The notes under the pieces are model-generated. The model did not search any database. It was not told the DNA's origin and was given only the letters and a program-made list of their open reading frames with translations. From positions 1 to 6,617 of the forward strand of contig JANMXL010000084.1 in the NCBI GenBank assembly GCA_031380885.1: a stretch of DNA of 6,617 nt. The letters run 5' to 3'. The DNA is from PBB1 sp031380885. GTDB lineage: Bacteria; Pseudomonadota; Gammaproteobacteria; Burkholderiales; Burkholderiaceae_C. This document shows positions 1 through 6,481 of the stretch, piece after piece. Both the position numbers and the translations under genes were made by a program. Position 1 is the first letter of the stretch, and the number at the start of each line of letters is the position of its first letter.

Positions 1-2009
1 GGCGAGGTGTAGGCCGGCTCGGCATCGGTTGCGGGCAGGCTGGGTACGTAGGCCAAGCGGAGGTCCTCGACCTGCCCCGCAATGCGGAACTCACCGCCGT
101 CGCCGGCGCTGCGCGCATTGGCGAACGGGAACTCGTTCAGATCGCCGTTGACCCGGAAATTGACGTGCGCCAGGCGACCCGCCTGCACCGCATGCTCAAC
201 GTAATGCCGCGCCTCGGCGCCAATGCCCAGCGGCAGGTAGCGCGCGACGCGCGTGGCGTCGGCCTGGGTCAGCCGGCCGTCGAGATCGAGCCGGCCGGGG
301 TAGCGCGGATCGACACCATGGGCGCTCGCAGCCGTCGCCGTGCCGGTCGCCCAGCCGCCCTGGAATTCGCCTTGCACATCGGCATTGGCAAAGCGGGCTT
401 GCTGCACCTTCACCGTCACCCGCGGCGGTGTGCCGGGCGTGGTCGGGCCCTCGATGCGCCAGCTCAGCGCGGCGTCGAGGCGATCCAGCGGCAGCAGCGG
501 CTCGGCGAACATACCGGGCAGGTCCAGCTCACCCTGCTTCATCGCGATGCTCACGTTGCCGCCGCGCTCGTTGGCACTCAGCACGAGATCGGCGTTGCGC
601 ACACCGGGCTGGCCGATCTCTAGCGGATCGGCCGCCGCCGCCGAGGCCAGCGCCAGGCCGCTGACCGTGGCGCGCAGCTCATAGCGCGGCGGCAGCGCCC
701 AGCGCACGGCCGATGAGGCAGCGCCCGCGGCCTGGGTCACCGACCTTGAATCGGCCGCCAGCGCGCCTGCCCAGCGCAGGTTGAAGCCATCGACCCGGCC
801 GCGCGGGTTCAGCTCGGTCATCCACTGGTTGGCGACCTCGCCGAGCTGCAGCCGTTGCGTCACTTGCGTGAGCAAGGCGAGGTCGAGGTGGTCGGCGCCG
901 AGTTCGCCGCCGGTCAGCTCGCCTGTCGGCGACTGCTGCCAGCGCAGTGCCACCGTGCTGGCTGGCCAGCGCAGGCCGTCGGGGGTGGCAAAGCCGAACT
1001 GGCGGGCCTCCAGGGCCACACCCTGGGCATCGCGCTGCCCGACCAGCCGCCCCGACATGTCGGTGAATGCCAGTGCATCACGTTCGGGGTGTGGCCGCAG
1101 CGTCACGTCGCGCAGCGCCACATCCAGCGTGGCCGCATCGGCTCGCCCGTCAGCCACGGCGATCCACGCCCGCAGCGCACCACGGCCCTGCGTCAGACCA
1201 GCGGGCAGCGCGACGTGCGGCGCCAGCGCAGCGACATCGACCTGCGGCACGCTGAGGTACAGCGTGCCTTGCCAGCGCGTCCAGTCCGCGGGTTCGGCCA
1301 GCAGCGGTTGGGTGAAACGGCCTGTCAGCGTGACCGGCTCACCCCAGGCGGCGGGCGGTGTCGCATCGACACGCAGGTCGTGTCGGCGCAAACCGTTGCG
1401 CATTACCCATTGCACATCGCTGAAACGCTGTGGCTCAGCCGGATGCAAGGCATCACGCCAGCGCACGACGCCGTTGCGCAACACCACTTCATGCTGCCTG
1501 AAGAGCCAGTTGGACAACGGACGGTGGTCGGTGCCCGGCCCACTGACCTCGAACCCGGCCACGAAGACCCGGCCGTCGGCATCACGATGAGCTTCGAGGT
1601 CGGCCCCATCGATGAGCAGCTGCGCGAAACGCGGCTGCAGCGACAACAAAGACTTCGCCGACAACGCGCCGACCACGCGAGGCAGCTGCAACACCGGCCG
1701 GGATTGGTCGTCGAGCAAGGCCACGTCGCGCAACTCCAACGTCGGCAGCCAGCCGTTGGTGTTGACAATGATCGTGCCGATGCGCACCGGTTGCCTGAAA
1801 AAGTGGCTGGCGTACCGTTCGATCGGCGCTCGCCATTGGTCGATGTGCGGCAAAATCAACAAGTGCAACGCCAACCATGCCGCGATCAACAGGCCCCATG
1901 CTGCGGCCAGCAGCAGGCTCAGTGCCTTGATGGTGCGAAGCTGCCACCGCACCGAGGCGAGACGTTGGAGGGGCAGTGCGGAGATCGCGTCGTCTTCTGG
2001 AACAGGCAT
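1..2009 (-). CDS. yhdP: YhdP-family AsmA-like envelope protein, N-terminal half (truncated by the window edge)
   Basis: The minus-strand frame starting at the ATG at 2009-2007 stays open to the left edge, giving about 669 residues with no stop; the rest of the gene lies outside the window. Family members are typically well over 1,200 residues, so about half is present. Residues 1-28 are a short, arginine-containing cytoplasmic stretch. Residues about 29-53 form one hydrophobic helix (LSLLLAAAWGLLIAAWLALH region), an inner-membrane anchor. The rest is long, beta-rich and repetitive, as in the AsmA superfamily. The stretch around residues 588-632 (RYLPLGIGAEARHYV, then NGDLNEFPFANA) is typical of the YhdP/TIGR02099 (DUF3971) family. 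In E. coli, YhdP, TamB and YdbH are bridge-like proteins implicated in moving phospholipids between the inner and outer membranes; the same role here is inferred. It is divergent from glnE with a 75-bp gap. No Shine-Dalgarno match precedes the ATG, but it is the only nearby ATG in frame and lies downstream of a plausible -10. Confidence 0.85.
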   Translation of the reverse strand, partial: MPVPEDDAISALPLQRLASVRWQLRTIKALSLLLAAAWGLLIAAWLALHLLILPHIDQWRAPIERYASHFFRQPVRIGTIIVNTNGWLPTLELRDVALLDDQSRPVLQLPRVVGALSAKSLLSLQPRFAQLLIDGADLEAHRDADGRVFVAGFEVSGPGTDHRPLSNWLFRQHEVVLRNGVVRWRDALHPAEPQRFSDVQWVMRNGLRRHDLRVDATPPAAWGEPVTLTGRFTQPLLAEPADWTRWQGTLYLSVPQVDVAALAPHVALPAGLTQGRGALRAWIAVADGRADAATLDVALRDVTLRPHPERDALAFTDMSGRLVGQRDAQGVALEARQFGFATPDGLRWPASTVALRWQQSPTGELTGGELGADHLDLALLTQVTQRLQLGEVANQWMTELNPRGRVDGFNLRWAGALAADSRSVTQAAGAASSAVRWALPPRYELRATVSGLALASAAAADPLEIGQPGVRNADLVLSANERGGNVSIAMKQGELDLPGMFAEPLLPLDRLDAALSWRIEGPTTPGTPPRVTVKVQQARFANADVQGEFQGGWATGTATAASAHGVDPRYPGRLDLDGRLTQADATRVARYLPLGIGAEARHYVEHAVQAGRLAHVNFRVNGDLNEFPFANARSAGDGGEFRIAGQVEDLRLAYVPSLPATDAEPAYTS

Positions 2010-2084
2010 CGGTGGTGCGGGGCGCCGGGGCGTGTGGCGCGCCTTCGCCCCGAGACAATCTAGCACAGACCCCCGGAACGACCC
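2010..2084. promoter_or_regulatory. Divergent intergenic region between yhdP and glnE
   Basis: These 75 bp separate two divergent start codons, so both promoters must lie here or inside the opposing gene. On the plus strand, GACAAT at 2054-2059 matches the sigma-70 -10 consensus at 4 of 6 positions. It would place the glnE transcript start near 2066 with a leader of about 19 nt. I see no good -35 for it. A weak Shine-Dalgarno, GGA at 2075-2077, lies 7 nt before the glnE ATG. The minus-strand candidate is listed separately. No operator-like inverted repeat stands out. Confidence 0.4.
2057..2065 (-). promoter_or_regulatory. Candidate extended -10 for yhdP
   Basis: On the minus strand the sequence reads TGC-TAGATT: an extended -10 TGn followed by a hexamer matching TATAAT at 4 of 6 positions. 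A transcript would start near 2050, leaving a leader of about 40 nt before the ATG at 2009. The -35 region is poor, which an extended -10 can partly compensate. The hexamer overlaps the candidate glnE -10 on the other strand. Confidence 0.35.
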
Positions 2085-4865
2085 ATGGGTTCCCTCCGCT
2101 CCGACACGGTCGCGAATTCGAGCTCAGTGGTGTCGCCCGGCAGCATCGCCGCTGCGGCCCGTGCCGACCACAGTCGCTTCGTGCAGCGCATCCGCCGCCG
2201 CTATGCCGACGAGCTCGGACTGCTGCCGCCGGGACTGCCGCGGTCGGCAGTGATCTCGGCGCTGATCCAGCACTTCGTCGACGGCGGCCGCCCGCTCGCC
2301 AGTGCGCTGCGGGTGACCCGTCAGCTGGTGCTTGAACGGCTGGCGGTGCTCGACATCGAACAGGGCGCGGCGATGCAGGACATCACCGCCGCGATGACCG
2401 ACCTGGCCGAGACCACGCTGGACCGGGCGCTGGCGCACGCGATGGCCGAACAGGACGCGCGTTGCGGCCCGCCGCTCAATGCGCTCGGCCGGCGCATCGA
2501 GTTCTGGATCGTCGGCATGGGCAAGCTCGGCGCGCGCGAGCTGAATGTGTCGTCGGACATCGACCTGATCTACGTCTACGAGGACGGTGGCGACACCAGC
2601 GGGGGGAACCAGGTCAGCGCGCACGAGTATTTCTCTCAGGTGGTGCGCAGCTTGTACACGCTGATCGGCGACACCACCGAAGACGGCTTCGTGTTCCGCG
2701 TCGACCTGGCGCTGCGGCCGAACGGCAATTCGGGCCCATCCGTCGTCAGCCTGCCGATGCTGGAAGAGTACCTGCAGGCGCACGGCCGCGAGTGGGAGCG
2801 CTTCGCCTGGCTGAAGAGCCGCGTCGTCGCGCCCCGAGCGTGCATCGCGACGCCGCAGATTCAAGCGCTGCGCAGTACCGTCAATGCCTTCGTCTACCGC
2901 CGCTACCTCGACTACGGCGTGTTCGAGGGCCTGCGGCAATTGCACCGCAAGGTGCGCGACGAGGCCCAACGCCGCGCCGCTGGCCGCCCCGAGCGTGCCA
3001 ACGACGTGAAGCTGTCGCGCGGCGGCATCCGTGAGATCGAGTTCATCGTGCAACTGCTGCTGGTGGTGCGCGGCGGCCAGTTCCCCGAGATCCGCACCCG
3101 CTCGACGTTGAAGGCGCTCGACAAGCTCGCCGCCGGCGGCCTGATGAAGCCGGCCAGCGCGGCGCGCTTGGCCGAGGCCTACATTTTCCTGCGGCGGCTC
3201 GAACACCGCATCCAGTTCCTCGACGACCAGCAAACGCACCTGCTGCCGAGCGCCGATGCCGACCTGCGCTGGATCGCTGCCAGCCTGGGTCTGCGTTCCA
3301 CGGCCGACGCCTGCGAGCTGCTCGATCGGCTGTGTGAGACCCGCGAATTCGTCGCCACCGAGTTCGACGCGCTGTTGCATGAGGGGCAGTCGGCGCCCTC
3401 GAACGCCCATGGGATCAGCTGCCGCGGTTGCGCGCCGAGCCCGCAGCCGGTCGACAGCGGTGACTTCCTGGCCAAGCTGCCAGAGGCACTGGCCGCGCGG
3501 GTCAAGCCCTGGTGCGAGCATCCGAAGGTCAAGGTATTGCGCGACGAGAGCAAGGCGCGCCTCGCCAAGCTGGTGCTGCGCGCTGCCGGTGCGGTGAAAG
3601 ATGGGCACTGCACGATGGACGCCGCCGCGCGCTTCATCGACTGGCTGGAGCCGCTGCTGCGCCGCGAGAGCTACATCGCCTTGCTGGCCGAACGGCCCGA
3701 GGTGCAAAACCGTCTACTGCGGCTTTTGGGCTTGGCGCGCTGGCCGATCCGCTACCTGATGCTGCATCCCGGCGTCGTCGACGAACTGGCCGATGAGCGG
3801 CTGCTGCACAGCCGATTCGGCGCCGACGAATTTACCGCCGACCTGGAGGCGCGCTATGCCGCCTGGGGCCGCTCGGGTCATGTCGATGAAGAGGCGCTGC
3901 TCGACACGCTGCGTCGCGCGCACCACGCTGAGGTGTTTCGCACGCTGGTGCGCGATGTCGAAGGCCACATCACCGTCGAGCAGGTGGCCGATGACTTGTC
4001 GGCGCTGGCGGATGCGACGCTGGCATGTGCCATCCGCTGGGCGTGGAAGCACCTGAAGCAACGGCACCGCGAGTTGCCGCAGATCGCTGTGATCGCCTAC
4101 GGCAAGCTCGGCGGCAAGGAGCTGGGCTACGGCAGCGACCTTGATGTCGTGTTTCTCTACGACGACGCCGGCGAGCCCGACACCGATCAGGCCAGCGAGG
4201 TTTACGCCGCTTTCGTGCGCAAGCTGATCGGCTGGCTGACGCTGCGCACCGCGGCGGGCGAATTGTTCGACATCGACACGGCGCTGCGACCGAATGGCAA
4301 CTCGGGGATGCTGGTCACGTCGGTCGCGAGCTTCGAGAAATACCAGACCGGCCGAGGCAGCAACACCGCCTGGACCTGGGAACACCAGGCGTTGACACGC
4401 GCCCGTTTCTGCGCCGGCGACCCGGCCCTGGCCGCACCGTTCGACGCGGTGCGCGGCGCGGTGCTGGCGGCGCCGCGTGACCCGATCGCGCTGCGCAGCG
4501 AGGTGCAGGCGATGCGTGACAAGGTGGCCACCGCCCACCCCGTCAAGGGCGAGACGTTCGACATCAAGCACAGCGCCGGCGGCATGATGGATGTCGAGTT
4601 CGCGGTGCAGGTGCTGGTGCTGGAACACAGCCAGACGCACCCGGAACTGATCCCCAACGTCGGCAACATCGCCTTGCTGCAGCGCGCCGAGGCGGCTGGC
4701 CTGTTGCCGCCTTCAATCGGCGTCGCCGCCGCGGACGCCTACCGCGATCTGCGCCGCGCGCAACACGCCGCGCGCCTGGATGAGCAGCCGACGCAGGTGC
4801 CGCTGGAAGCCATGTCAGCGCAGCGCAGCGCGGTGTTGGCGCTGTGGCACGCGGTGTTCGGCTGA
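2085..4865 (+). CDS. glnE: Bifunctional [glutamine synthetase] adenylyltransferase / adenylyl-L-tyrosine phosphorylase
   Basis: GlnE attaches AMP to a conserved tyrosine of each glutamine synthetase subunit, inactivating it, and removes it by phosphorolysis; the balance follows PII and glutamine. The 926-residue protein is complete and close to the E. coli length (946). It has the expected duplicated architecture. The N-terminal de-adenylylating half has GMGKLGARELNVSSDID at 144-160 (metal-binding D158 and D160), LRPNGNSG at 210-217 and SRGGIREIEF at 311-320. The C-terminal adenylylating half repeats these as GKLGGKELGYGSDLD at 673-687 (D685, D687), ALRPNGNSG at about 733-741 and HSAGGMMDVEF at 829-839. 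Each nucleotidyltransferase domain is followed by a helical GlnD_UR_UTase-type domain. Both active sites look intact. The linker at about 435-475 holds a CRGC pair (C446, C449). The ATG at 2085 has only a weak Shine-Dalgarno; a GTG at 2127 is a less likely alternative. The gene is monocistronic in view, divergent from yhdP and convergent with rfaE2. Confidence 0.97.
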   Translation: MGSLRSDTVANSSSVVSPGSIAAAARADHSRFVQRIRRRYADELGLLPPGLPRSAVISALIQHFVDGGRPLASALRVTRQLVLERLAVLDIEQGAAMQDITAAMTDLAETTLDRALAHAMAEQDARCGPPLNALGRRIEFWIVGMGKLGARELNVSSDIDLIYVYEDGGDTSGGNQVSAHEYFSQVVRSLYTLIGDTTEDGFVFRVDLALRPNGNSGPSVVSLPMLEEYLQAHGREWERFAWLKSRVVAPRACIATPQIQALRSTVNAFVYRRYLDYGVFEGLRQLHRKVRDEAQRRAAGRPERANDVKLSRGGIREIEFIVQLLLVVRGGQFPEIRTRSTLKALDKLAAGGLMKPASAARLAEAYIFLRRLEHRIQFLDDQQTHLLPSADADLRWIAASLGLRSTADACELLDRLCETREFVATEFDALLHEGQSAPSNAHGISCRGCAPSPQPVDSGDFLAKLPEALAARVKPWCEHPKVKVLRDESKARLAKLVLRAAGAVKDGHCTMDAAARFIDWLEPLLRRESYIALLAERPEVQNRLLRLLGLARWPIRYLMLHPGVVDELADERLLHSRFGADEFTADLEARYAAWGRSGHVDEEALLDTLRRAHHAEVFRTLVRDVEGHITVEQVADDLSALADATLACAIRWAWKHLKQRHRELPQIAVIAYGKLGGKELGYGSDLDVVFLYDDAGEPDTDQASEVYAAFVRKLIGWLTLRTAAGELFDIDTALRPNGNSGMLVTSVASFEKYQTGRGSNTAWTWEHQALTRARFCAGDPALAAPFDAVRGAVLAAPRDPIALRSEVQAMRDKVATAHPVKGETFDIKHSAGGMMDVEFAVQVLVLEHSQTHPELIPNVGNIALLQRAEAAGLLPPSIGVAAADAYRDLRRAQHAARLDEQPTQVPLEAMSAQRSAVLALWHAVFG

Positions 4866-4872
4866 CGAAGAC

Positions 4873-4897
4873 GCCCTGTCAGGGCCGATCACCGGCC
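4873..4897. terminator. Small GC-rich hairpins in the convergent glnE/rfaE2 gap
   Basis: GCCCT-GTC-AGGGC (4873-4885) is a 5-bp stem with a 3-nt loop, starting 8 bases after the glnE stop. A second hairpin, GGCCG-ATCAC-CGGCC (4883-4897), overlaps it, so only one can form at a time. Neither is followed by a T tract on either strand, so a canonical intrinsic terminator is not supported. They could assist ending of transcription from both converging genes, or simply reflect high GC. Confidence 0.25.
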
Positions 4898-4899
4898 GA

Positions 4900-5373
4900 T
4901 CAACTGCGGATGCGCTGAAGCAACGCCGTGGTCGAATGCCCGGCGACGTACGGCAGCGCACGCGCCTCGCCGCCCCAGCTGCGCACCAGCGCGGTTTCGG
5001 CCAGCGTCTCGATGTCGTAGTCGCCGCCTTTGATGTACCACTGCGGGCGCACGCGCTTGAGCAGTTCGACCGGTGTGGCTTCGTCGAAAGTGATCACCAG
5101 GCTGACGCTTTCCAATGCCGCCAGCACGCACGCGCGGTCGAGTTGCGTGTTCAGCGGCCGATCCGGGCCCTTGCCCAGGCCGCGCGCCGAGGCATCGCTG
5201 TTGAGCCCGACCACCAGGCTGGCGCCCAATGCACGCGCCTGCGCCAGGCAAGTCACATGACCGCGGTGCAGCAGGTCGAACACCCCATTGGTGAACACCA
5301 CTGGCCGCGGCAAGCCGGCCACACGCGATTCGATCTCGCTGGGCGGGCAGAGCTTGTCGGTGAAATCGCTCAT
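4900..5373 (-). CDS. rfaE2: D-glycero-beta-D-manno-heptose 1-phosphate adenylyltransferase (stand-alone RfaE2/HldC type)
   Basis: This cytoplasmic enzyme uses ATP to convert D-glycero-beta-D-manno-heptose 1-phosphate to the ADP-heptose, a step toward ADP-L-glycero-D-manno-heptose for the LPS inner core. The 157-residue protein is one cytidylyltransferase-like Rossmann domain. It has FTNGVFDLLHRGH at 27-39, containing the nucleotide-binding HxGH motif (H36-H39), then LNSDAS at 57-62, GKGPDRPLN at 67-75, IKGGDYD at 114-120 and a family-typical end, PYVAGHSTTALLQRIR, at 141-156. The length suits the separate RfaE2 form, not the fused kinase-transferase HldE of E. coli, so the kinase should be encoded elsewhere. 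I chose the ATG at 5373. The frame is open further upstream to a TTG at 5418, but that adds 15 residues not typical of the family. The Shine-Dalgarno is poor. The gene lies 57 bp downstream of the diiron gene on the same strand, and no clear promoter is seen between them, so co-transcription is plausible. Confidence 0.93.
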   Translation of the reverse strand: MSDFTDKLCPPSEIESRVAGLPRPVVFTNGVFDLLHRGHVTCLAQARALGASLVVGLNSDASARGLGKGPDRPLNTQLDRACVLAALESVSLVITFDEATPVELLKRVRPQWYIKGGDYDIETLAETALVRSWGGEARALPYVAGHSTTALLQRIRS

Positions 5374-5430
5374 GCGGATGGAACCGGCATCATTCAACCC
5401 AACCGCGCTTCCACGCAACAGCGCTGCGAC

Positions 5431-6300
5431 TCAGGCCGGGGCGATGCCCGCTTTCAACTCGGCCGCTGCCGCGAGCCGCACCGTGACCTCCTTGCGGAAG
5501 CGGTTCAACTCCTGCACGGTCGAGAAGCTGCGCTCCATCAGCAGGCTCATGTTGTGCAGGATGCGGTCGACGACCTTGCCTTCCCATTCGGCATCGAACT
5601 GGATCTGCCGATCGAGCCACGCCTCCAGCCAGACCGGATCGGGCAGACGGCTTTGCACGGTGTCGCGCGGGAACAGGCTTTCATTCACATGCAGGTTGGT
5701 CGGGTGCAGCGCCTGCGCGGTGCGGCGCGCGCTCGCCATCAGCACGCCGACCTTGGCGAAGGCCGCACGCGCCTCGTCGCCCGCCTTGTTCAGCGCCCGC
5801 TTCATGTAGCGCAGGTAGGCGCCGCCGTGGCGCGCTTCGTCGCGAGCCAGGGTTTCGTAGATCGCCTTGATGACCGGCTCGGCATGCCATTCAGCGGCGC
5901 GGCGGTACCAGTGGTTGAGGCGGATCTCGCCGCAGAAATGCATCATCAGTGTCTCCAGCGCGGGGGCCGGATCGAACTCGAAGCGCACCTCGTGCAACTC
6001 GGCTTCGGTGGGCACCAGATCGGGCCGGAAGCGCCGCAGGTATTCCATCAGCACCAGCGAATGCTTCTGTTCCTCAAAGAACCAAACGCTCATGAAGGCG
6101 GAGAAGTCGCTGTCGTCGCGGTTGTCGCGCAGGAACATCTCGGTGGCGGGCAGCGCCGCCCACTCGGTGATGGCATTCATCTTGATGGTCTGCGCCTGCT
6201 CGTCGCTGAGCCTGCTGGCGTCGAAATGGTCCCAAGGAATGTCCTTGTCCATGTTCCAGCGCACGGCTTCGAGCTGCTTGAAAAGTTCAGGGTAAATCAT
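5431..6300 (-). CDS. Ferritin-like diiron protein, related to acyl-ACP desaturase-type enzymes, substrate unknown
   Basis: The 289-residue, mostly helical protein has the full ligand pattern of a four-helix diiron-carboxylate site: a glutamate in helix 1 (probably E46, in ITEW; E54 is an alternative), ExxH in EEQKH (E77, H80), a glutamate in GEIRLNHWY (E125), and ExxH in DEARH (E155, H158). The two half-sites show nearly equal spacing (E46 to E77, 31 residues; E125 to E155, 30). This arrangement, EExKH then DExRH, resembles acyl-ACP desaturases more than iron-storage ferritin, which is shorter. The reaction is not known to me: O2-dependent desaturation or hydroxylation of an acyl-type substrate is an inference. 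No signal peptide or membrane segment is seen, so it is probably cytoplasmic. The ATG at 6300 is preferred. A GAGG lies 10 nt upstream of it (7 nt from an adjacent GTG at 6303), and the candidate -10 at 6332-6327 lies downstream of the GTG at 6360 that would otherwise extend the frame by 20 residues. Confidence 0.85.
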   Translation of the reverse strand: MIYPELFKQLEAVRWNMDKDIPWDHFDASRLSDEQAQTIKMNAITEWAALPATEMFLRDNRDDSDFSAFMSVWFFEEQKHSLVLMEYLRRFRPDLVPTEAELHEVRFEFDPAPALETLMMHFCGEIRLNHWYRRAAEWHAEPVIKAIYETLARDEARHGGAYLRYMKRALNKAGDEARAAFAKVGVLMASARRTAQALHPTNLHVNESLFPRDTVQSRLPDPVWLEAWLDRQIQFDAEWEGKVVDRILHNMSLLMERSFSTVQELNRFRKEVTVRLAAAAELKAGIAPA

Positions 6301-6310
6301 CACGGTCACG

Positions 6311-6332
6311 CCTCGTAGTCGGTCGGATTCTA
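6311..6332 (-). promoter_or_regulatory. Candidate -10 and Shine-Dalgarno for the diiron gene
   Basis: On the minus strand, TAGAAT at 6332-6327 matches TATAAT at 5 of 6 positions, preceded by C as in many Burkholderiales promoters. A start near 6320 gives a leader of about 20 nt containing GAGG at 6314-6311. No convincing -35 lies 16-18 bp upstream. The very short leader supports the ATG at 6300, and the promoter may also serve rfaE2. Confidence 0.4.
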
Positions 6333-6442
6333 GTTCGCGCCGTGTGACGGATACGTGCACGGCAGCGCCGCGGACGCGGGACGGCGATGCTCACCCCCAC
6401 GTCAATCCTGCACCGCTGCATCCGAAGCGCGCCGCGGTGCGT

Positions 6443-6481
6443 CAAAAAGGACTGATCAGCCATACTTAAAATCCATCAGTC
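6443..6481 (-). terminator. Inverted repeat with adjoining T tract, possible intrinsic terminator
   Basis: Read on the minus strand, GACTGAT (6481-6475) is followed after 18 nt by its exact complement ATCAGTC (6456-6450) and then CTTTTTG (6449-6443). A stem followed by a T tract is the arrangement of an intrinsic terminator. It is weak: 7 bp, three of them G-C, with a long loop. It would end transcription entering from the right edge before the diiron gene promoter. Read the other way, the arms flank TAAAAT (6467-6472, 5 of 6 match to a -10), which would suit an operator. The data do not decide between these. Confidence 0.35.

Noticed and set aside
855..2063. Plus-strand open frame of about 400 codons antisense to yhdP
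   Set aside because: The translation is rich in R, Q, G and A with no motifs, while the opposite strand carries a continuous YhdP-family protein with a membrane anchor and family-typical segments.
2114..2125. GAATTCGAGCTC, identical to the EcoRI-SacI part of a common cloning polylinker
   Set aside because: The match ends there; flanking bases do not continue the polylinker, and the reading frame runs naturally into GlnE, so vector contamination is not supported.
2124..3707. Minus-strand open frame of about 527 codons antisense to glnE
   Set aside because: Its translation shows no recognisable family and it lies wholly opposite a clear GlnE with all motifs intact; long antisense frames are expected in high-GC genes.
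3714..4640. Minus-strand open frame of about 308 codons antisense to the glnE C-terminal half
   Set aside because: Opposite the adenylyltransferase domain, with no independent motif or start signal.
4780..6318. Plus-strand open frame of about 510 codons from the glnE 3' end across rfaE2 and the diiron gene
   Set aside because: It is antisense to two well-recognised proteins and overlaps the end of glnE in another frame; no family features.
6301..6360. Extension of the diiron protein to the GTG at 6360
   Set aside because: The 20 added residues are unlike the rest, and the best -10 and Shine-Dalgarno lie downstream of that codon.
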